From the NCBI GenBank assembly GCA_023229175.1, contig JALNZV010000020.1, positions 1 to 38,070 of the forward strand: DNA of 38,070 nucleotides, given 5' to 3'. The notes under the pieces were generated by a model. The model had not been told where the DNA came from, searched no databases, and saw nothing but the letters and a program-made list of their open reading frames with translations. This document shows, piece by piece, positions 6,729 to 15,456 of the stretch. This DNA comes from Tissierellaceae bacterium (lineage in GTDB: Bacteria > Bacillota > Clostridia > Tissierellales > Tissierellaceae). Numbering within the stretch: the first letter of the stretch is position 1; each line of letters opens with the position of its first letter. Both the position numbers and the translations under genes were made by a program.

Positions 6729-8057
6729 TCAATTCTTTAATATATCTATTAGTTCTTTTCCATCTACCCTAGAAGGTATGATAGGAATATTTAATTCCTC
6801 TGTTAAATCCTTTACGGTGTAGTTATCTAAAAATATTTCCTCATCTTTTTTTAGCATTGATTGCGGTATAATTATTCCGTCAAAACTATTATACCCTATT
6901 AGTTGACTTAGTAAGTCTTGGCCGGTTATAAGTCCTGAAACAGTGATTTTATGTCCAAAGAAGTCGTTGGTAATAGGTATAACTTTCAGCTGCAGTCCCT
7001 GGAATTTCTCAGCTATCTTTTTAGCCATCTTTTCCATAAATCCATATGCCAATGTTCCTGTCGCTAAGACATACTTCTTATTCTTTATTAAAGGTTCTAG
7101 AATTTGCCTCAGTTCATTGTCTATTTCGTCTTCAAAGGACCTAATGAGTCCAACTCCATTCTCCAATTGTGGAAAACCTTCGTATTCATGAAACTTTGGT
7201 AACTCCTTATCTATCAAAGCATAAAATTCATCGGATGCAAATACGAACCTACTTCCTAAACTCAATTTGAATTCCCTTTGTTTACCTTCTACTAGTTCCA
7301 ACAACTCGTTGGAGGTTGAGCGGTTAAACGTGTCAATTTTCTTTAAATTTTCCCTATATTTCGTTATACCTACAGGGACAACTGCTACGCTTTTTATTGA
7401 AGGGTATAGTTTGGACAGGTCATCTAATGTTCTATTTAATTCACTTCCATCATTTACTCCAGGCACCAATACTATTTGGCAGTTGATATCCAAGTTTGCT
7501 TCGCTAAATTTCTGTAGTATTTCATAAATCTTACCTGCGTTTTTGTTATTTAACATTTTTATACGCAGTTCAGGATTTGTAGTGTGTACACTGACATTTA
7601 TGGGAGTCAATCTATAATCTATTATTCTCTGAATTTCCTCGTCGCTCATATTGGTAAGGGTAATAAAGTTTCCCTGTAAAAACGAAAGCCGTGAGTCGTC
7701 ATCCTTAAAGTACAACGTTTCCCTCATGTTCGGAGGCAATTGGTCTATAAAGCAAAACATACATTTATTTCTACAAGATTTTGCCCTGTCTATTAGAGGA
7801 TTTGTAAATGCAATTCCCAAGTCTTCATCGTACTCTTTTTCTATTTCATATTCCCATATCTCCCCATCTCCTTTTTCAATAGCAACTACTATAAATTCAT
7901 CGGATATTAAATATTTATAATCAATTATATCTTTTACAGGTATCGAATTGACTGATAACAATATATCTCCAATTTCCATCCCTAATTCTTCAGCTATGCT
8001 CCCCTTTTCGATGTCTTCAATTATATTTCTATCTTCCCTATAATTTCCTAATTCCAT
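6729..8057 (-). CDS. DUF512 family radical-SAM-like protein with N-terminal PDZ domain
   Basis: The family combines an N-terminal PDZ-like domain (residues about 10-60, KGSIAEELGMEIGDILLSVN) with a radical-SAM-type iron-sulfur motif CRNKCMFCF (C95, C99, C102) and a C-terminal DUF512 domain. Its biochemical role is not established, but it is almost always next to der in Clostridia, as here, which suggests a link to ribosome or RNA biology. I prefer the ATG at 8057, because the upstream in-frame ATG at 8072 overlaps the ribosome site AAGAGGTG. The product is 442 residues. Confidence 0.9.
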   Translation of the reverse strand: MELGNYREDRNIIEDIEKGSIAEELGMEIGDILLSVNSIPVKDIIDYKYLISDEFIVVAIEKGDGEIWEYEIEKEYDEDLGIAFTNPLIDRAKSCRNKCMFCFIDQLPPNMRETLYFKDDDSRLSFLQGNFITLTNMSDEEIQRIIDYRLTPINVSVHTTNPELRIKMLNNKNAGKIYEILQKFSEANLDINCQIVLVPGVNDGSELNRTLDDLSKLYPSIKSVAVVPVGITKYRENLKKIDTFNRSTSNELLELVEGKQREFKLSLGSRFVFASDEFYALIDKELPKFHEYEGFPQLENGVGLIRSFEDEIDNELRQILEPLIKNKKYVLATGTLAYGFMEKMAKKIAEKFQGLQLKVIPITNDFFGHKITVSGLITGQDLLSQLIGYNSFDGIIIPQSMLKKDEEIFLDNYTVKDLTEELNIPIIPSRVDGKELIDILKN

Positions 8058-8111
8058 ATTACACCTCTTCATCTAACATAAGTTTATTCTAATATAATAT
8101 TATATATATGT

Positions 8112-8142
8112 AAAGATAAGCCTACAGTCAATTCTGTAGGCT
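8112..8142 (-). terminator. terminator after glyA
   Basis: A perfect 9-bp stem AGCCTACAG/CTGTAGGCT (8119-8127 and 8134-8142) with a 6-nt loop follows the glyA stop. The downstream minus-strand sequence is T-rich (TTATCTTT), though not a perfect T-run. The DUF512 gene then begins about 55 nt further on. Confidence 0.75.
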
Positions 8143-8153
8143 CAGTTACAAAA

Positions 8154-9383
8154 CTAATATAGTGGATGCTTGTCACATAAATCACTTACTCTTCTTTTTA
8201 TATCTTCCCTATCTTTAGTTTCATCCAATGCAAGATTTATAATTTCTGCAATTTCTAACATATCCTCTTCTTTCATGCCTCTTGTAGTCATAGCTGGTGT
8301 CCCAACTCTTATGCCAGAAGTAATAAATGGAGATTCTGGATCGAATGGTATTGTATTTTTGTTTGTGGCAACTCCTACTTCCTCCAATAGTTCCTCTGCC
8401 TTTTTACCTGTAAGTCCTTTTGTCCTTACGTCAATCAATATCAAATGGTTATCTGTCCCCCCTGATACTAGCCTAAATCCATTCTTAACTAAACCCTCTG
8501 CCATAGCCTTTGCATTGTCGATAATTTGTCTTTGATAGTCTTTAAAATCATCTTGTAAGGCTTCACCAAATGCTACTGCTTTGGCTGCAATAATATGCAT
8601 TAGTGGTCCTCCCTGTATGCCAGGGAATATGGCCTTGTCTATGGCCTTTGCGTATTCTTCTTTGCACAATATGGCACCACCCCTTGGACCTCTAAGGGTC
8701 TTATGGGTTGTTGTAGTCACAAAGTCTGCATATGGAACAGGATTTGGATGAAGTCCAGCTGCTACTAATCCGGCAATATGTGCCATATCCACCATTAGAT
8801 ATGCGCCTACTTCATCGGCAATTTCTTTGAACTTAGAAAAATCTATGATTCTCGGATAAGCACTAGCCCCTGCCACAATCATCTTTGGCTTTTCTTTTAA
8901 TGCAATTTCTCTTACATTATCGTAATCTATCATTTCAGTTTCCTTATCTACACCGTAAGCTACAAAGTTATAGTAGGTACCAGATATATTTACAGGGCTT
9001 CCATGGGTTAAATGTCCACCTTGGGATAAGTTCATGCCTAAAACCTTGTCTCCAGGCTTTAAAACTGCAAAATATACTCCTAAGTTTGCATTGGAACCGG
9101 AATGAGGCTGAACATTTACATGATCAGCACCAAATATCTTTTTCATTCTGTCTCTAGCCACGTCCTCTACCCTATCTACTATCTCACATCCACCGTAGTA
9201 TCTCTTTCCAGGATACCCTTCTGCATATTTATTTGTTAAATAGCTGCCTGCAGCCTCCAAAACTTGTGGAGTTACAAAATTTTCCGAGGCTATTAGCTCA
9301 ATGTGCTTTTTTTGCCTTTCGTATTCCAATTCTATTAATTCCATAACCTCAGGATCAAATTTTGATAAGTTTTCAAAATTCAT
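8154..9383 (-). CDS. glyA: serine hydroxymethyltransferase
   Basis: GlyA is the PLP enzyme that converts serine and tetrahydrofolate into glycine and methylene-tetrahydrofolate, the main cellular source of one-carbon units. The 409-residue protein begins MNFENLSKFDPEVMELI, with a GAGAGGAG ribosome site before ATG 9383; the frame is open further upstream, but only this start has a ribosome site. It has the early signature IASENFVTP, the S-G-S-N-A-N cofactor region near residue 96 and the PLP-binding TTTTHKTLRGPRGG with K228. Its own promoter lies upstream (9474-9502). Flux is probably shared with purine and thymidylate synthesis. Confidence 0.97.
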   Translation of the reverse strand: MNFENLSKFDPEVMELIELEYERQKKHIELIASENFVTPQVLEAAGSYLTNKYAEGYPGKRYYGGCEIVDRVEDVARDRMKKIFGADHVNVQPHSGSNANLGVYFAVLKPGDKVLGMNLSQGGHLTHGSPVNISGTYYNFVAYGVDKETEMIDYDNVREIALKEKPKMIVAGASAYPRIIDFSKFKEIADEVGAYLMVDMAHIAGLVAAGLHPNPVPYADFVTTTTHKTLRGPRGGAILCKEEYAKAIDKAIFPGIQGGPLMHIIAAKAVAFGEALQDDFKDYQRQIIDNAKAMAEGLVKNGFRLVSGGTDNHLILIDVRTKGLTGKKAEELLEEVGVATNKNTIPFDPESPFITSGIRVGTPAMTTRGMKEEDMLEIAEIINLALDETKDREDIKRRVSDLCDKHPLY

Positions 9384-9473
9384 ATTTTTATCTCCTCTCT
9401 TTTGTGAATTAAGTACTCCTTTAGTAGTTTCATCAAATGTAATTAAGTACCATTTCTTCATAATACACATAAC

Positions 9474-9502
9474 ATTATATAAGTATTTTATTCTATTTAC
9501 AA
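9474..9502 (-). promoter_or_regulatory. sigma-A promoter of glyA
   Basis: On the minus strand TTGTAA (9497-9502) and a perfect TATAAT (9474-9479) are separated by 17 nt. Initiation near 9467 would leave an 80-nt leader before the glyA ATG. The structured element at 9522-9571 lies upstream of this promoter, so it would not be part of the glyA message made from here. Confidence 0.7.
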
Positions 9503-9511
9503 GATTATTAT

Positions 9512-9571
9512 TAAATAAGAAACCAGCGAACAATGTAACCTCTGGATAAGTCCTTAGTTTCAGTCGCTGGT
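9512..9571 (-). other. structured element between the csoR-family gene and glyA
   Basis: An 8-bp stem ACCAGCGA/TCGCTGGT (9522-9529 and 9564-9571) encloses a 34-nt loop that can form an inner GGA/TCC hairpin. On the minus strand it is followed by TTTCTTATTT. The simplest reading is the terminator of the upstream operon; a small structured RNA is an alternative. A second small hairpin, ATATAGC/GCTATAT with loop GCC-containing, lies at 9627-9644. The rest of the 305-nt gap (9384-9688) holds the glyA promoter and leader. Confidence 0.5.
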
Positions 9572-9688
9572 GTACTATTTTTATATAGAGAAAGATTCCC
9601 ATATTAAATTAAAGTCATGAGATCCTATATAGCAGCCGCTATATCTTGGAATAAAAGTAAGCGAATTTAAAATCGTGCAAAAGGAATT

Positions 9689-9949
9689 CTATTTAGTATA
9701 CTTTACCATTAGTTCGACTAATTTGTTTAAATCTTCCTCTTCGGATTGACCTTCTAAATATTCAGATAAACATATATGCATATAGTTCTCTAAAATCAAT
9801 CCTCCTACGCTGTTCAGCGCTGCCCTTGCAGCGGACACTTGAATCAGTATATCGCCACAAAACTTCTCATCCTCTACCATCTTTTGGATGCCCTTGATTT
9901 GTCCTTCTACTCTTCTTAATCTCTTTATAACGGCTTGCCTATCAATCAA
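9689..9949 (-). CDS. CsoR/FrmR-family transcriptional repressor, CstR-like sensor residues
   Basis: This 86-residue all-helical protein belongs to the CsoR/FrmR/CstR repressor family (tetrameric, without a classical HTH). The N-terminal helix reads RQAVIKRLRRVEGQIKGI. Counting from the TTG start at 9949 (8 nt after AGGAG; an upstream GTG overlaps the site), the conserved Cys residues are C31 and C60, 29 apart. The copper-ligand His position of CsoR (four before the second Cys) is Tyr56. Loss of this His is typical of CstR-type persulfide sensors rather than copper sensors, so a sulfur-stress role is possible. The target genes are not evident. It is the last gene after the RseC-like gene. Confidence 0.85.
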   Translation of the reverse strand: MIDRQAVIKRLRRVEGQIKGIQKMVEDEKFCGDILIQVSAARAALNSVGGLILENYMHICLSEYLEGQSEEEDLNKLVELMVKYTK

Positions 9950-9964
9950 AATACTCACTCCTAT

Positions 9965-10387
9965 TTATAAAATTTTAGTCATTCTAATGAGATTTTTATC
10001 ATTTTTTTCTACTTGCTTATCTATTATCTTAACCAACAAAAACCCAATTGCCATAAATACTACACCTACTAAAAAACCTAAAGGTTCGTAATTCGCTATG
10101 CCTTGTCCCTTTAATATGTGAATTCCAAGTAATATACCAGCAATTAAAAATGAGAAAGGTACCATGTAGACAATCAGCGCATAAACTAATATTCCTCTGG
10201 ACTCACCGACAATCTCTACAAAATCTCCAACCTTGGCATTTAGTTCATTTGGTATAACTACTACTTGCCCATCTGTTTCACAGCTGCCACTGCAGCTTTC
10301 ACAGCTACCGCCACACCCCGAGATTTTTTTAACTTCAATTTCTGCTTTGTTTTTGATGATTTTTCTTACGAAACCGACTTGTTCCAT
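9965..10387 (-). CDS. RseC/SoxR-reducing-system family membrane protein
   Basis: The family is defined by a short N-terminal cysteine-rich domain and two membrane helices. Here the cysteine cluster is SGCGGSCESCSGSCETDG (residues about 23-40). The two hydrophobic segments are near residues 68-90 and 100-122. The proteins act in electron transfer to redox sensors or with Rnf-type complexes, but the exact role in Clostridia is unclear. The start is ATG 10387, 8 nt after AGGAGG, giving 140 aa. It lies 12 nt after tcdA and 15 nt before the repressor gene, so all three should share a transcript. Confidence 0.85.
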   Translation of the reverse strand: MEQVGFVRKIIKNKAEIEVKKISGCGGSCESCSGSCETDGQVVVIPNELNAKVGDFVEIVGESRGILVYALIVYMVPFSFLIAGILLGIHILKGQGIANYEPLGFLVGVVFMAIGFLLVKIIDKQVEKNDKNLIRMTKIL

Positions 10388-10399
10388 TAAACTCACCTC

Positions 10400-11095
10400 C
10401 TATAATCCTATATCCTTTATTACTTCAGATGCGATAATTAGCCCTGCTACAGAAGGTACAAAGCCTACGCTTCCAGGTACAGCTTTTCTCACATTGGTAT
10501 TTTCAAGATTTACGGGCATTGGTTTTTCCTCTGACCAAACTACCTTTAAGTCCTTAATATTCCTTTTTCTAAGTTCATTTCTCATGATTTTTGCCAAAGG
10601 GCATACTTTTGTTGAATAGATGTCCCCAACGATAAACTTTGTTGGATCCAATTTGTTGCCGGCTCCCATAGAACTGATAATTGGAATGTTGAGCTCTTTG
10701 CACTTTACAATCAAATCAATTTTTGAAGACACCATATCGATGGCGTCGACAACGTAACTGTAATCCTGCGATAAAAGCAAATCCCTTGTCATTTCATTGT
10801 ATTTTTCCTTAAATATTGTGACATTTAATTTTGGATTTATTTCTAAAACTCTTTTTTTCATCACTTCAACTTTTGATTGTCCTATGGTTTTAGTAGTTGC
10901 GTGTATTTGCCTGTTTATATTGGTTATATCTATTATATCATAATCTATTAAAAAAATGTTGCCAATTCCTGTTCTTACTAATGCTTCTGCAACAAACGAG
11001 CCAACACCTCCAATGCCAAATACTGCAACTGTTGCATTTTTTAGTTTTTCCATGGAATTTTTGCCTAATAATTGTTCTGATCTAGAAAATGGCAT
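10400..11095 (-). CDS. tcdA: tRNA threonylcarbamoyladenosine dehydratase (ThiF-fold)
   Basis: TcdA adenylates and cyclises t6A37 of ANN-decoding tRNAs to ct6A. The 231-residue protein has the nucleotide-binding motif VFGIGGVGSFVAEAL (residues about 29-43), the R-x-G-I-G segment, and the family DAIDMVSSKIDLI and SSMGAGNKLDPT segments. The lone cysteine in KVCPLAK is at the expected catalytic position. It follows aspS by 27 nt. This pairing is frequent in Clostridia and fits a tRNA-centred operon. The start is ATG 11095. Confidence 0.93.
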   Translation of the reverse strand: MPFSRSEQLLGKNSMEKLKNATVAVFGIGGVGSFVAEALVRTGIGNIFLIDYDIIDITNINRQIHATTKTIGQSKVEVMKKRVLEINPKLNVTIFKEKYNEMTRDLLLSQDYSYVVDAIDMVSSKIDLIVKCKELNIPIISSMGAGNKLDPTKFIVGDIYSTKVCPLAKIMRNELRKRNIKDLKVVWSEEKPMPVNLENTNVRKAVPGSVGFVPSVAGLIIASEVIKDIGL

Positions 11096-11122
11096 TACTT
11101 TCTTCTTCTCCCTACTAGTTAA

Positions 11123-12901
11123 TTATTGTAAATCTAATTTAACGTGTATTTCATTTAATTGACTTTGGGTCACAGATGTAGGAGCCTCAGTCATTAAGCA
11201 AGTTGCAGATTGAGTCTTAGGAAATGCTATTACATCTCTAATATTGCTGCTGTTGGACAAAAGCATTATTAGCCTATCAAATCCGTAAGCAATGCCACCA
11301 TGAGGTGGTGTGCCATATTTAAATGCTTCAAGTAAAAATCCAAATTTTTCTATTGCTTCTTCTTCACTGAAGCCTAGTGCTTTAAACATCCTTTTTTGCA
11401 GTTCAGAATTGTTAATTCTTATGCTACCGCCACCCATTTCATCGCCATTTATGACTATATCATACGCCTTTGCCCTAACTTTTTCAGGGTTTGTCTCTAA
11501 CAAATCTATATCTTCATCCATTGGATGGGTAAAGGGGTGATGTTTGGCAGCGTATCTATTTTCTTCTTCGTCAAATTCAAATAATGGAAATTCAGTTATC
11601 CAAACGAGTTTTAACTCATTTGGGTCTATAATTTTTAATTTCTTTGCAACTTCATTTCTTAAGTTTCCTAAACTATCCAATACGACAGGTGTCTTATCTG
11701 CGACAAATAGTAATAAATCTCCTGATTCCCCATTCATTTTTTGTATTAAAGAGGCAAACTCATCTTCGCCAAAAAATTTGGAAATGGGAGATGTTATGCC
11801 GTCTTCTGTTATCTTTATCCACGCCAATCCTTTTGCCCCAAAGGTCTTTACATATTCCTCCAGAGAACTAATATCTTTTCTTGTAAAATCTTGAGCAAAA
11901 CCTTTTACGTTTATACCTCTTACTGAACCCAAATTCTCCACTGCTGAACTAAATACTCTAAAATCGCTGTTTCTCACTAGCTCAGAAACATCTACCAACT
12001 CGAACCCAAATCTTAAATCCGGTTTATCTACGCCAAATCTCTCCATAGATTCTGCATATGTCAATCTTTGAATAGGCAATTGAATTTCTATTCCCTTTAA
12101 TTCCTTAAATATTCTATAAAGCATCTTCTCATTGATAGAAATAATATCTTCAATATCTACGAAGGACATTTCTATATCTATTTGTGTAAACTCAGGCTGT
12201 CTGTTAGCCCTTAAATCTTCGTCTCTAAAGCATTTGACAATCTGATAGTACCTATCCATTCCCGATACCATTAGAAGCTGTTTCATCAGTTGTGGTGACT
12301 GTGGCAAAGCATAAAACTCCCCGGGGTTGACTCTGCTGGGAACAAGATAATCCCTAGCCCCTTCAGGAGTTGGCTTGGTTAGCATAGGGGTTTCCACTTC
12401 TATAAAATAATTTTCACTTAAAAAGTCTCTAACTACTTTTGCAGTTTTAGCCCTCAATTTCAATTTTCCCTGCATGGAAGGCTTTCGTAAATCGAGATAT
12501 CTATACTTTAGTCTCATGGTTTCTGACACATTGTCATCATCTCTTATATAAATGGGTGGAGTTTCTGATTCGTCTAAAATCTTCAATTCGGAGGCTAAAA
12601 CCTCGACTTCACCAGTTTGAATTTCCTTATTTATAGATTGTCTAATTCGAACATTGCCTTTTACCGCTACTACATATTCTGACCTGATTTTTTCTGCTTT
12701 TGAAAACAATTCTTCTGACAGTGTATCGTCAAATACGATTTGACTTATACCTGTAGTATCCCTTAAATCTAAAAATATAATAGAGCCTAAATTTCTTTCT
12801 TTTTGTACCCAACCCATGAGGACGACTTCTTTACCTTGGTGTTCTGGTCGCAGCTCACCGCACATCAACGTCCTACGCAGATTTCCCATCTTCTCACCCA
12901 T
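11123..12901 (-). CDS. aspS: aspartyl-tRNA synthetase (bacterial type)
   Basis: AspRS charges tRNA-Asp and, in organisms using the amidation route, sometimes tRNA-Asn. The 592-residue length indicates the bacterial form with the GAD insertion domain. An N-terminal OB-fold (residues 1-110, GWVQKERNLGSIIFLDLRD) is followed by the class II motifs: MLTKPTPEGARDYL, the catalytic FRDEDLRANRQPEFTQID, and the C-terminal GIAYGFDRLIMLL. AGGAGG precedes the ATG. The presence of asnA nearby means free asparagine is made, so the amidation route is not required, but I cannot exclude it. Confidence 0.97.
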   Translation of the reverse strand: MGEKMGNLRRTLMCGELRPEHQGKEVVLMGWVQKERNLGSIIFLDLRDTTGISQIVFDDTLSEELFSKAEKIRSEYVVAVKGNVRIRQSINKEIQTGEVEVLASELKILDESETPPIYIRDDDNVSETMRLKYRYLDLRKPSMQGKLKLRAKTAKVVRDFLSENYFIEVETPMLTKPTPEGARDYLVPSRVNPGEFYALPQSPQLMKQLLMVSGMDRYYQIVKCFRDEDLRANRQPEFTQIDIEMSFVDIEDIISINEKMLYRIFKELKGIEIQLPIQRLTYAESMERFGVDKPDLRFGFELVDVSELVRNSDFRVFSSAVENLGSVRGINVKGFAQDFTRKDISSLEEYVKTFGAKGLAWIKITEDGITSPISKFFGEDEFASLIQKMNGESGDLLLFVADKTPVVLDSLGNLRNEVAKKLKIIDPNELKLVWITEFPLFEFDEEENRYAAKHHPFTHPMDEDIDLLETNPEKVRAKAYDIVINGDEMGGGSIRINNSELQKRMFKALGFSEEEAIEKFGFLLEAFKYGTPPHGGIAYGFDRLIMLLSNSSNIRDVIAFPKTQSATCLMTEAPTSVTQSQLNEIHVKLDLQ

Positions 12902-12928
12902 TCTAAAACCTCCTGTATAGTAATTATA

Positions 12929-13318
12929 TCATCGAATAGTTTTTATAAAGTCCTTGTCATCTTTATTAATATGATTTGCAAGCCATTCGATAATAAGCAT
13001 TTTCAGTTCATTTAATGCCTCGTCAGTGATTTTATCACCTTTAAAATTATAATAGATTTTATAAACCTGTTCAACAAAATAATTATGTTGTTCCCTATGT
13101 TTCATAAAATCGTCATAATGATTATCTAGCATCACCTTTTCCTCATCTGAAAAATGGTTAATAGTGTAATTCATTAAAAATATAAATATCTTTTCAATTT
13201 CCTCACGACTGGAACTTGTTCCTAGGTTGAATATCTTATTTGCCTTATCAAATATGCTCTTATGTTGCTTATCTATGATTTCAATTCCAGTCTTTAAATC
13301 ATCTGTCCACCATAACAT
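12929..13318 (-). CDS. bacteriohemerythrin (O2-binding diiron protein)
   Basis: This 129-residue single-domain hemerythrin has the full ligand set for the diiron site: H19, H55 with E59 (H-x3-E), H74 and H78 (H-x3-H), and H116 with D121 (H-x4-D). It begins MLWWTDDLKTGIEIID, typical of the family. In anaerobes such proteins store or sense O2. It lies 12 nt after hemZ, so it may be co-expressed with porphyrin and tRNA genes. ATG 13318 follows a GGGGG ribosome site. Confidence 0.93.
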   Translation of the reverse strand: MLWWTDDLKTGIEIIDKQHKSIFDKANKIFNLGTSSSREEIEKIFIFLMNYTINHFSDEEKVMLDNHYDDFMKHREQHNYFVEQVYKIYYNFKGDKITDEALNELKMLIIEWLANHINKDDKDFIKTIR

Positions 13319-13330
13319 AATTATCCCCCC

Positions 13331-14806
13331 TTAATCTCTTAAAATCCTCTCTTTTTTATTAATTAGTTCTTCTACTCTTTCCAGGTACTCTTTAAGGTCC
13401 TTAAAATTAGGTATTCTTTCCAATCTATTTTCATCTGGAAAAAACACTTTAGATACAGCACCCATGCCTGCCCCCAAAATAGTTTCTTTTTCTTCCATCA
13501 TGGCAATGTTGTATATACACTCTTTACGCGGCTTTGCATATCCAACGTTTTCAAAATTGCCAAGTATTTGTTTTTGCCTATAAAGGTAATAGGGTTTTAA
13601 ACCCATTTCATCAGCGTAATTCATAGTCTCATTTAGCATCTGTTCTATAGTATCTTGACCCTTAATTGGATATTTTTCAAGGGCATTAAAGAAATTTGAA
13701 CCCCTCTTTATTGAAAGGGTGTGTATGGTTAAATTTTCAGGATCAAGTTTCTTTATTTCACCTAAAGTATATTTAATGTCATCGATGCCTTCACCTGGTA
13801 GCCCAACTATTAAATCCATATTAATTACTTCAAAACTGTAGTTTCTTGCTTGCCAATATACTTCTATTATATCCTTTGCCTTGTGATGCCTTCCTATAAT
13901 TTTAAGGGTATTGTCATTCATGGTTTGCGGGTTGATACTTATCCTTCTGATACCATTATTATCTAATACCTTTAGGTACTCATCGGTAATGGTATCTGGC
14001 CTTCCAGCCTCTACTGTGAATTCCTTTATATTCTCTTTTCCAAAGCTTAAATAAACCTCTTGTATTATCTTTTCCAATTCTTTTGGCGGTATGGCAGTGG
14101 GAGTGCCACCCCCAATATATACCGTATTAATTTTCTTATGGCCCATTATCCTCCTGATAGCCTTAATTTCAAAAATCAATTTATCTACATATTCTTCGAT
14201 ATATCCAAGATTTCCTTTTAAAGTTAAAGCCGGAAAAGAACAATAAAAACACCTTGTTGGACAAAAAGGTATACTAATATACAAACTGTATCGATTTTTA
14301 TCCAGTGGATATATATGTTCCCTTTGTCTAAGGCAAATATCGGTCGCTAACTTTGCTTTCTCAATATTTAGTTTATACTCAGTGGTCAATAATCTAATTA
14401 TTTCCTTTTGTTCTATGGACTTATCTACTAATTCATGTATTATTTTTATGGGCCTAATACCAGTTAATATTCCCCAAGGTAATTTTTGACCACTTATTCC
14501 AATTAAGCAATAAAATATTGACTTTTTAATACCTATGTTTATATCTTTTTTAACTGAATTTCTATATGTCTTTAGGTCCAATATATTTTCACTGTGTTTG
14601 TCTATTAAATGCCCATCCTTATATAGATATGCTGTGGCGTAGATGTCCTTGTCATTGCGGGCAAGAACGCTATGCAATAGGTATCCATTATATGGGTATT
14701 CTTTTATATCTTCTATAAATAGAGTTTCTTCCGACTTAAAAAACAATCTTATTAACTCTCTGATTTCATTGCTCTTTTCATAACCTTCTATTAGAACAAA
14801 TACCAC
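13331..14806 (-). CDS. hemZ: coproporphyrinogen III dehydrogenase-like HemZ (radical SAM)
   Basis: HemZ is a HemN-family radical-SAM protein. The 491 residues comprise an N-terminal extension (1-165) typical of HemZ and a radical-SAM barrel with FCPTRCFYCSF (C182, C186, C189), then VYIGGGTPTAIPP, and the HemN-type VGLPGEG and MNPQTM-like segments. HemZ proteins differ from HemN in the N-terminal part. Whether it oxidises coproporphyrinogen or acts as a heme chaperone is uncertain. GTG 14806 follows AAGGTGAT. It is 20 nt after the MBL gene. Confidence 0.9.
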   Translation of the reverse strand: MVFVLIEGYEKSNEIRELIRLFFKSEETLFIEDIKEYPYNGYLLHSVLARNDKDIYATAYLYKDGHLIDKHSENILDLKTYRNSVKKDINIGIKKSIFYCLIGISGQKLPWGILTGIRPIKIIHELVDKSIEQKEIIRLLTTEYKLNIEKAKLATDICLRQREHIYPLDKNRYSLYISIPFCPTRCFYCSFPALTLKGNLGYIEEYVDKLIFEIKAIRRIMGHKKINTVYIGGGTPTAIPPKELEKIIQEVYLSFGKENIKEFTVEAGRPDTITDEYLKVLDNNGIRRISINPQTMNDNTLKIIGRHHKAKDIIEVYWQARNYSFEVINMDLIVGLPGEGIDDIKYTLGEIKKLDPENLTIHTLSIKRGSNFFNALEKYPIKGQDTIEQMLNETMNYADEMGLKPYYLYRQKQILGNFENVGYAKPRKECIYNIAMMEEKETILGAGMGAVSKVFFPDENRLERIPNFKDLKEYLERVEELINKKERILRD

Positions 14807-14825
14807 TTTATCACCTTATTTTGAA

Positions 14826-15446
14826 CTATTTTAAAAAAGGATTACCCTTTCTTTCATTGCCTATGGTAGAGGAGAGGCCATGACCTGGATAAATCTTTAC
14901 ATAATCTTCATATATCATCAATTTTTCTTTAATCGATCTGATAATAGTATCATAATCTCCGCCAGGCAGGTCAGTTCTTCCTATGGAGCCTGCAAATAAG
15001 GTATCCCCAGTAATTATAGTGTCCTTTACTTTAATGCAAATCCCACCTCTAGTGTGACCTGGAGTATGGATAATTTCTGCCTTTTCTTCGCCAAATTCCA
15101 ATACATCTTTGTCCTTTAATAAAATATCAGGTTCCAGCTCTACTGACCCTATGGCCATTTGGCTAGATAAGTTTTTGTCTCCATCCTTTAGCATAAAGCT
15201 ATCATCCTCATGTATTCCAACTGGCACCTTTAGGATATTTTTAAGCTCCACCAAACCGCCAATGTGATCCCCATGTCCATGGGTTAATAGGATATATTTA
15301 ATATTAATTTCCTTTTTATTAATTAAATTCAATATATCATCTACATCACCGCCTGGGTCCACAACTATCCCCTCTTTTTCGGTTTCCGAATACATTATAT
15401 AGCAATTGGCAGCATAAATGCCAACTGGAATCCTAAGCAATTTCAT
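14826..15446 (-). CDS. MBL-fold metal-dependent hydrolase (glyoxalase II-like)
   Basis: The 206-residue protein has the metallo-beta-lactamase motif THGHGDHIGG (H-x-H-x-D-H) at about residues 54-63, a later HTPGHTRGG, the metal-bridging Asp in ITGDTLFAGSIGR, and the final YPGHG. The arrangement matches short YqgX/GloB-like hydrolases, whose substrates (thioesters such as S-lactoyl compounds) are uncertain here. ATG 15446 is chosen because it lies 7 nt from GAGG; the frame is also open upstream, where it would overlap dtd. Confidence 0.9.
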   Translation of the reverse strand: MKLLRIPVGIYAANCYIMYSETEKEGIVVDPGGDVDDILNLINKKEINIKYILLTHGHGDHIGGLVELKNILKVPVGIHEDDSFMLKDGDKNLSSQMAIGSVELEPDILLKDKDVLEFGEEKAEIIHTPGHTRGGICIKVKDTIITGDTLFAGSIGRTDLPGGDYDTIIRSIKEKLMIYEDYVKIYPGHGLSSTIGNERKGNPFLK

Positions 15447-15456
15447 CATATCACCT

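Noticed and set aside
8885..9157. 90-codon plus-strand frame within glyA
   Set aside because: It lies entirely antisense to the conserved glyA coding region and has no ribosome site; many similar frames antisense to the core genes were discarded for the same reason.
9522..9571. THF or glycine riboswitch upstream of glyA
   Set aside because: The conserved core sequences of these classes, as I recall them, are not present, and the element is upstream of the best glyA promoter.
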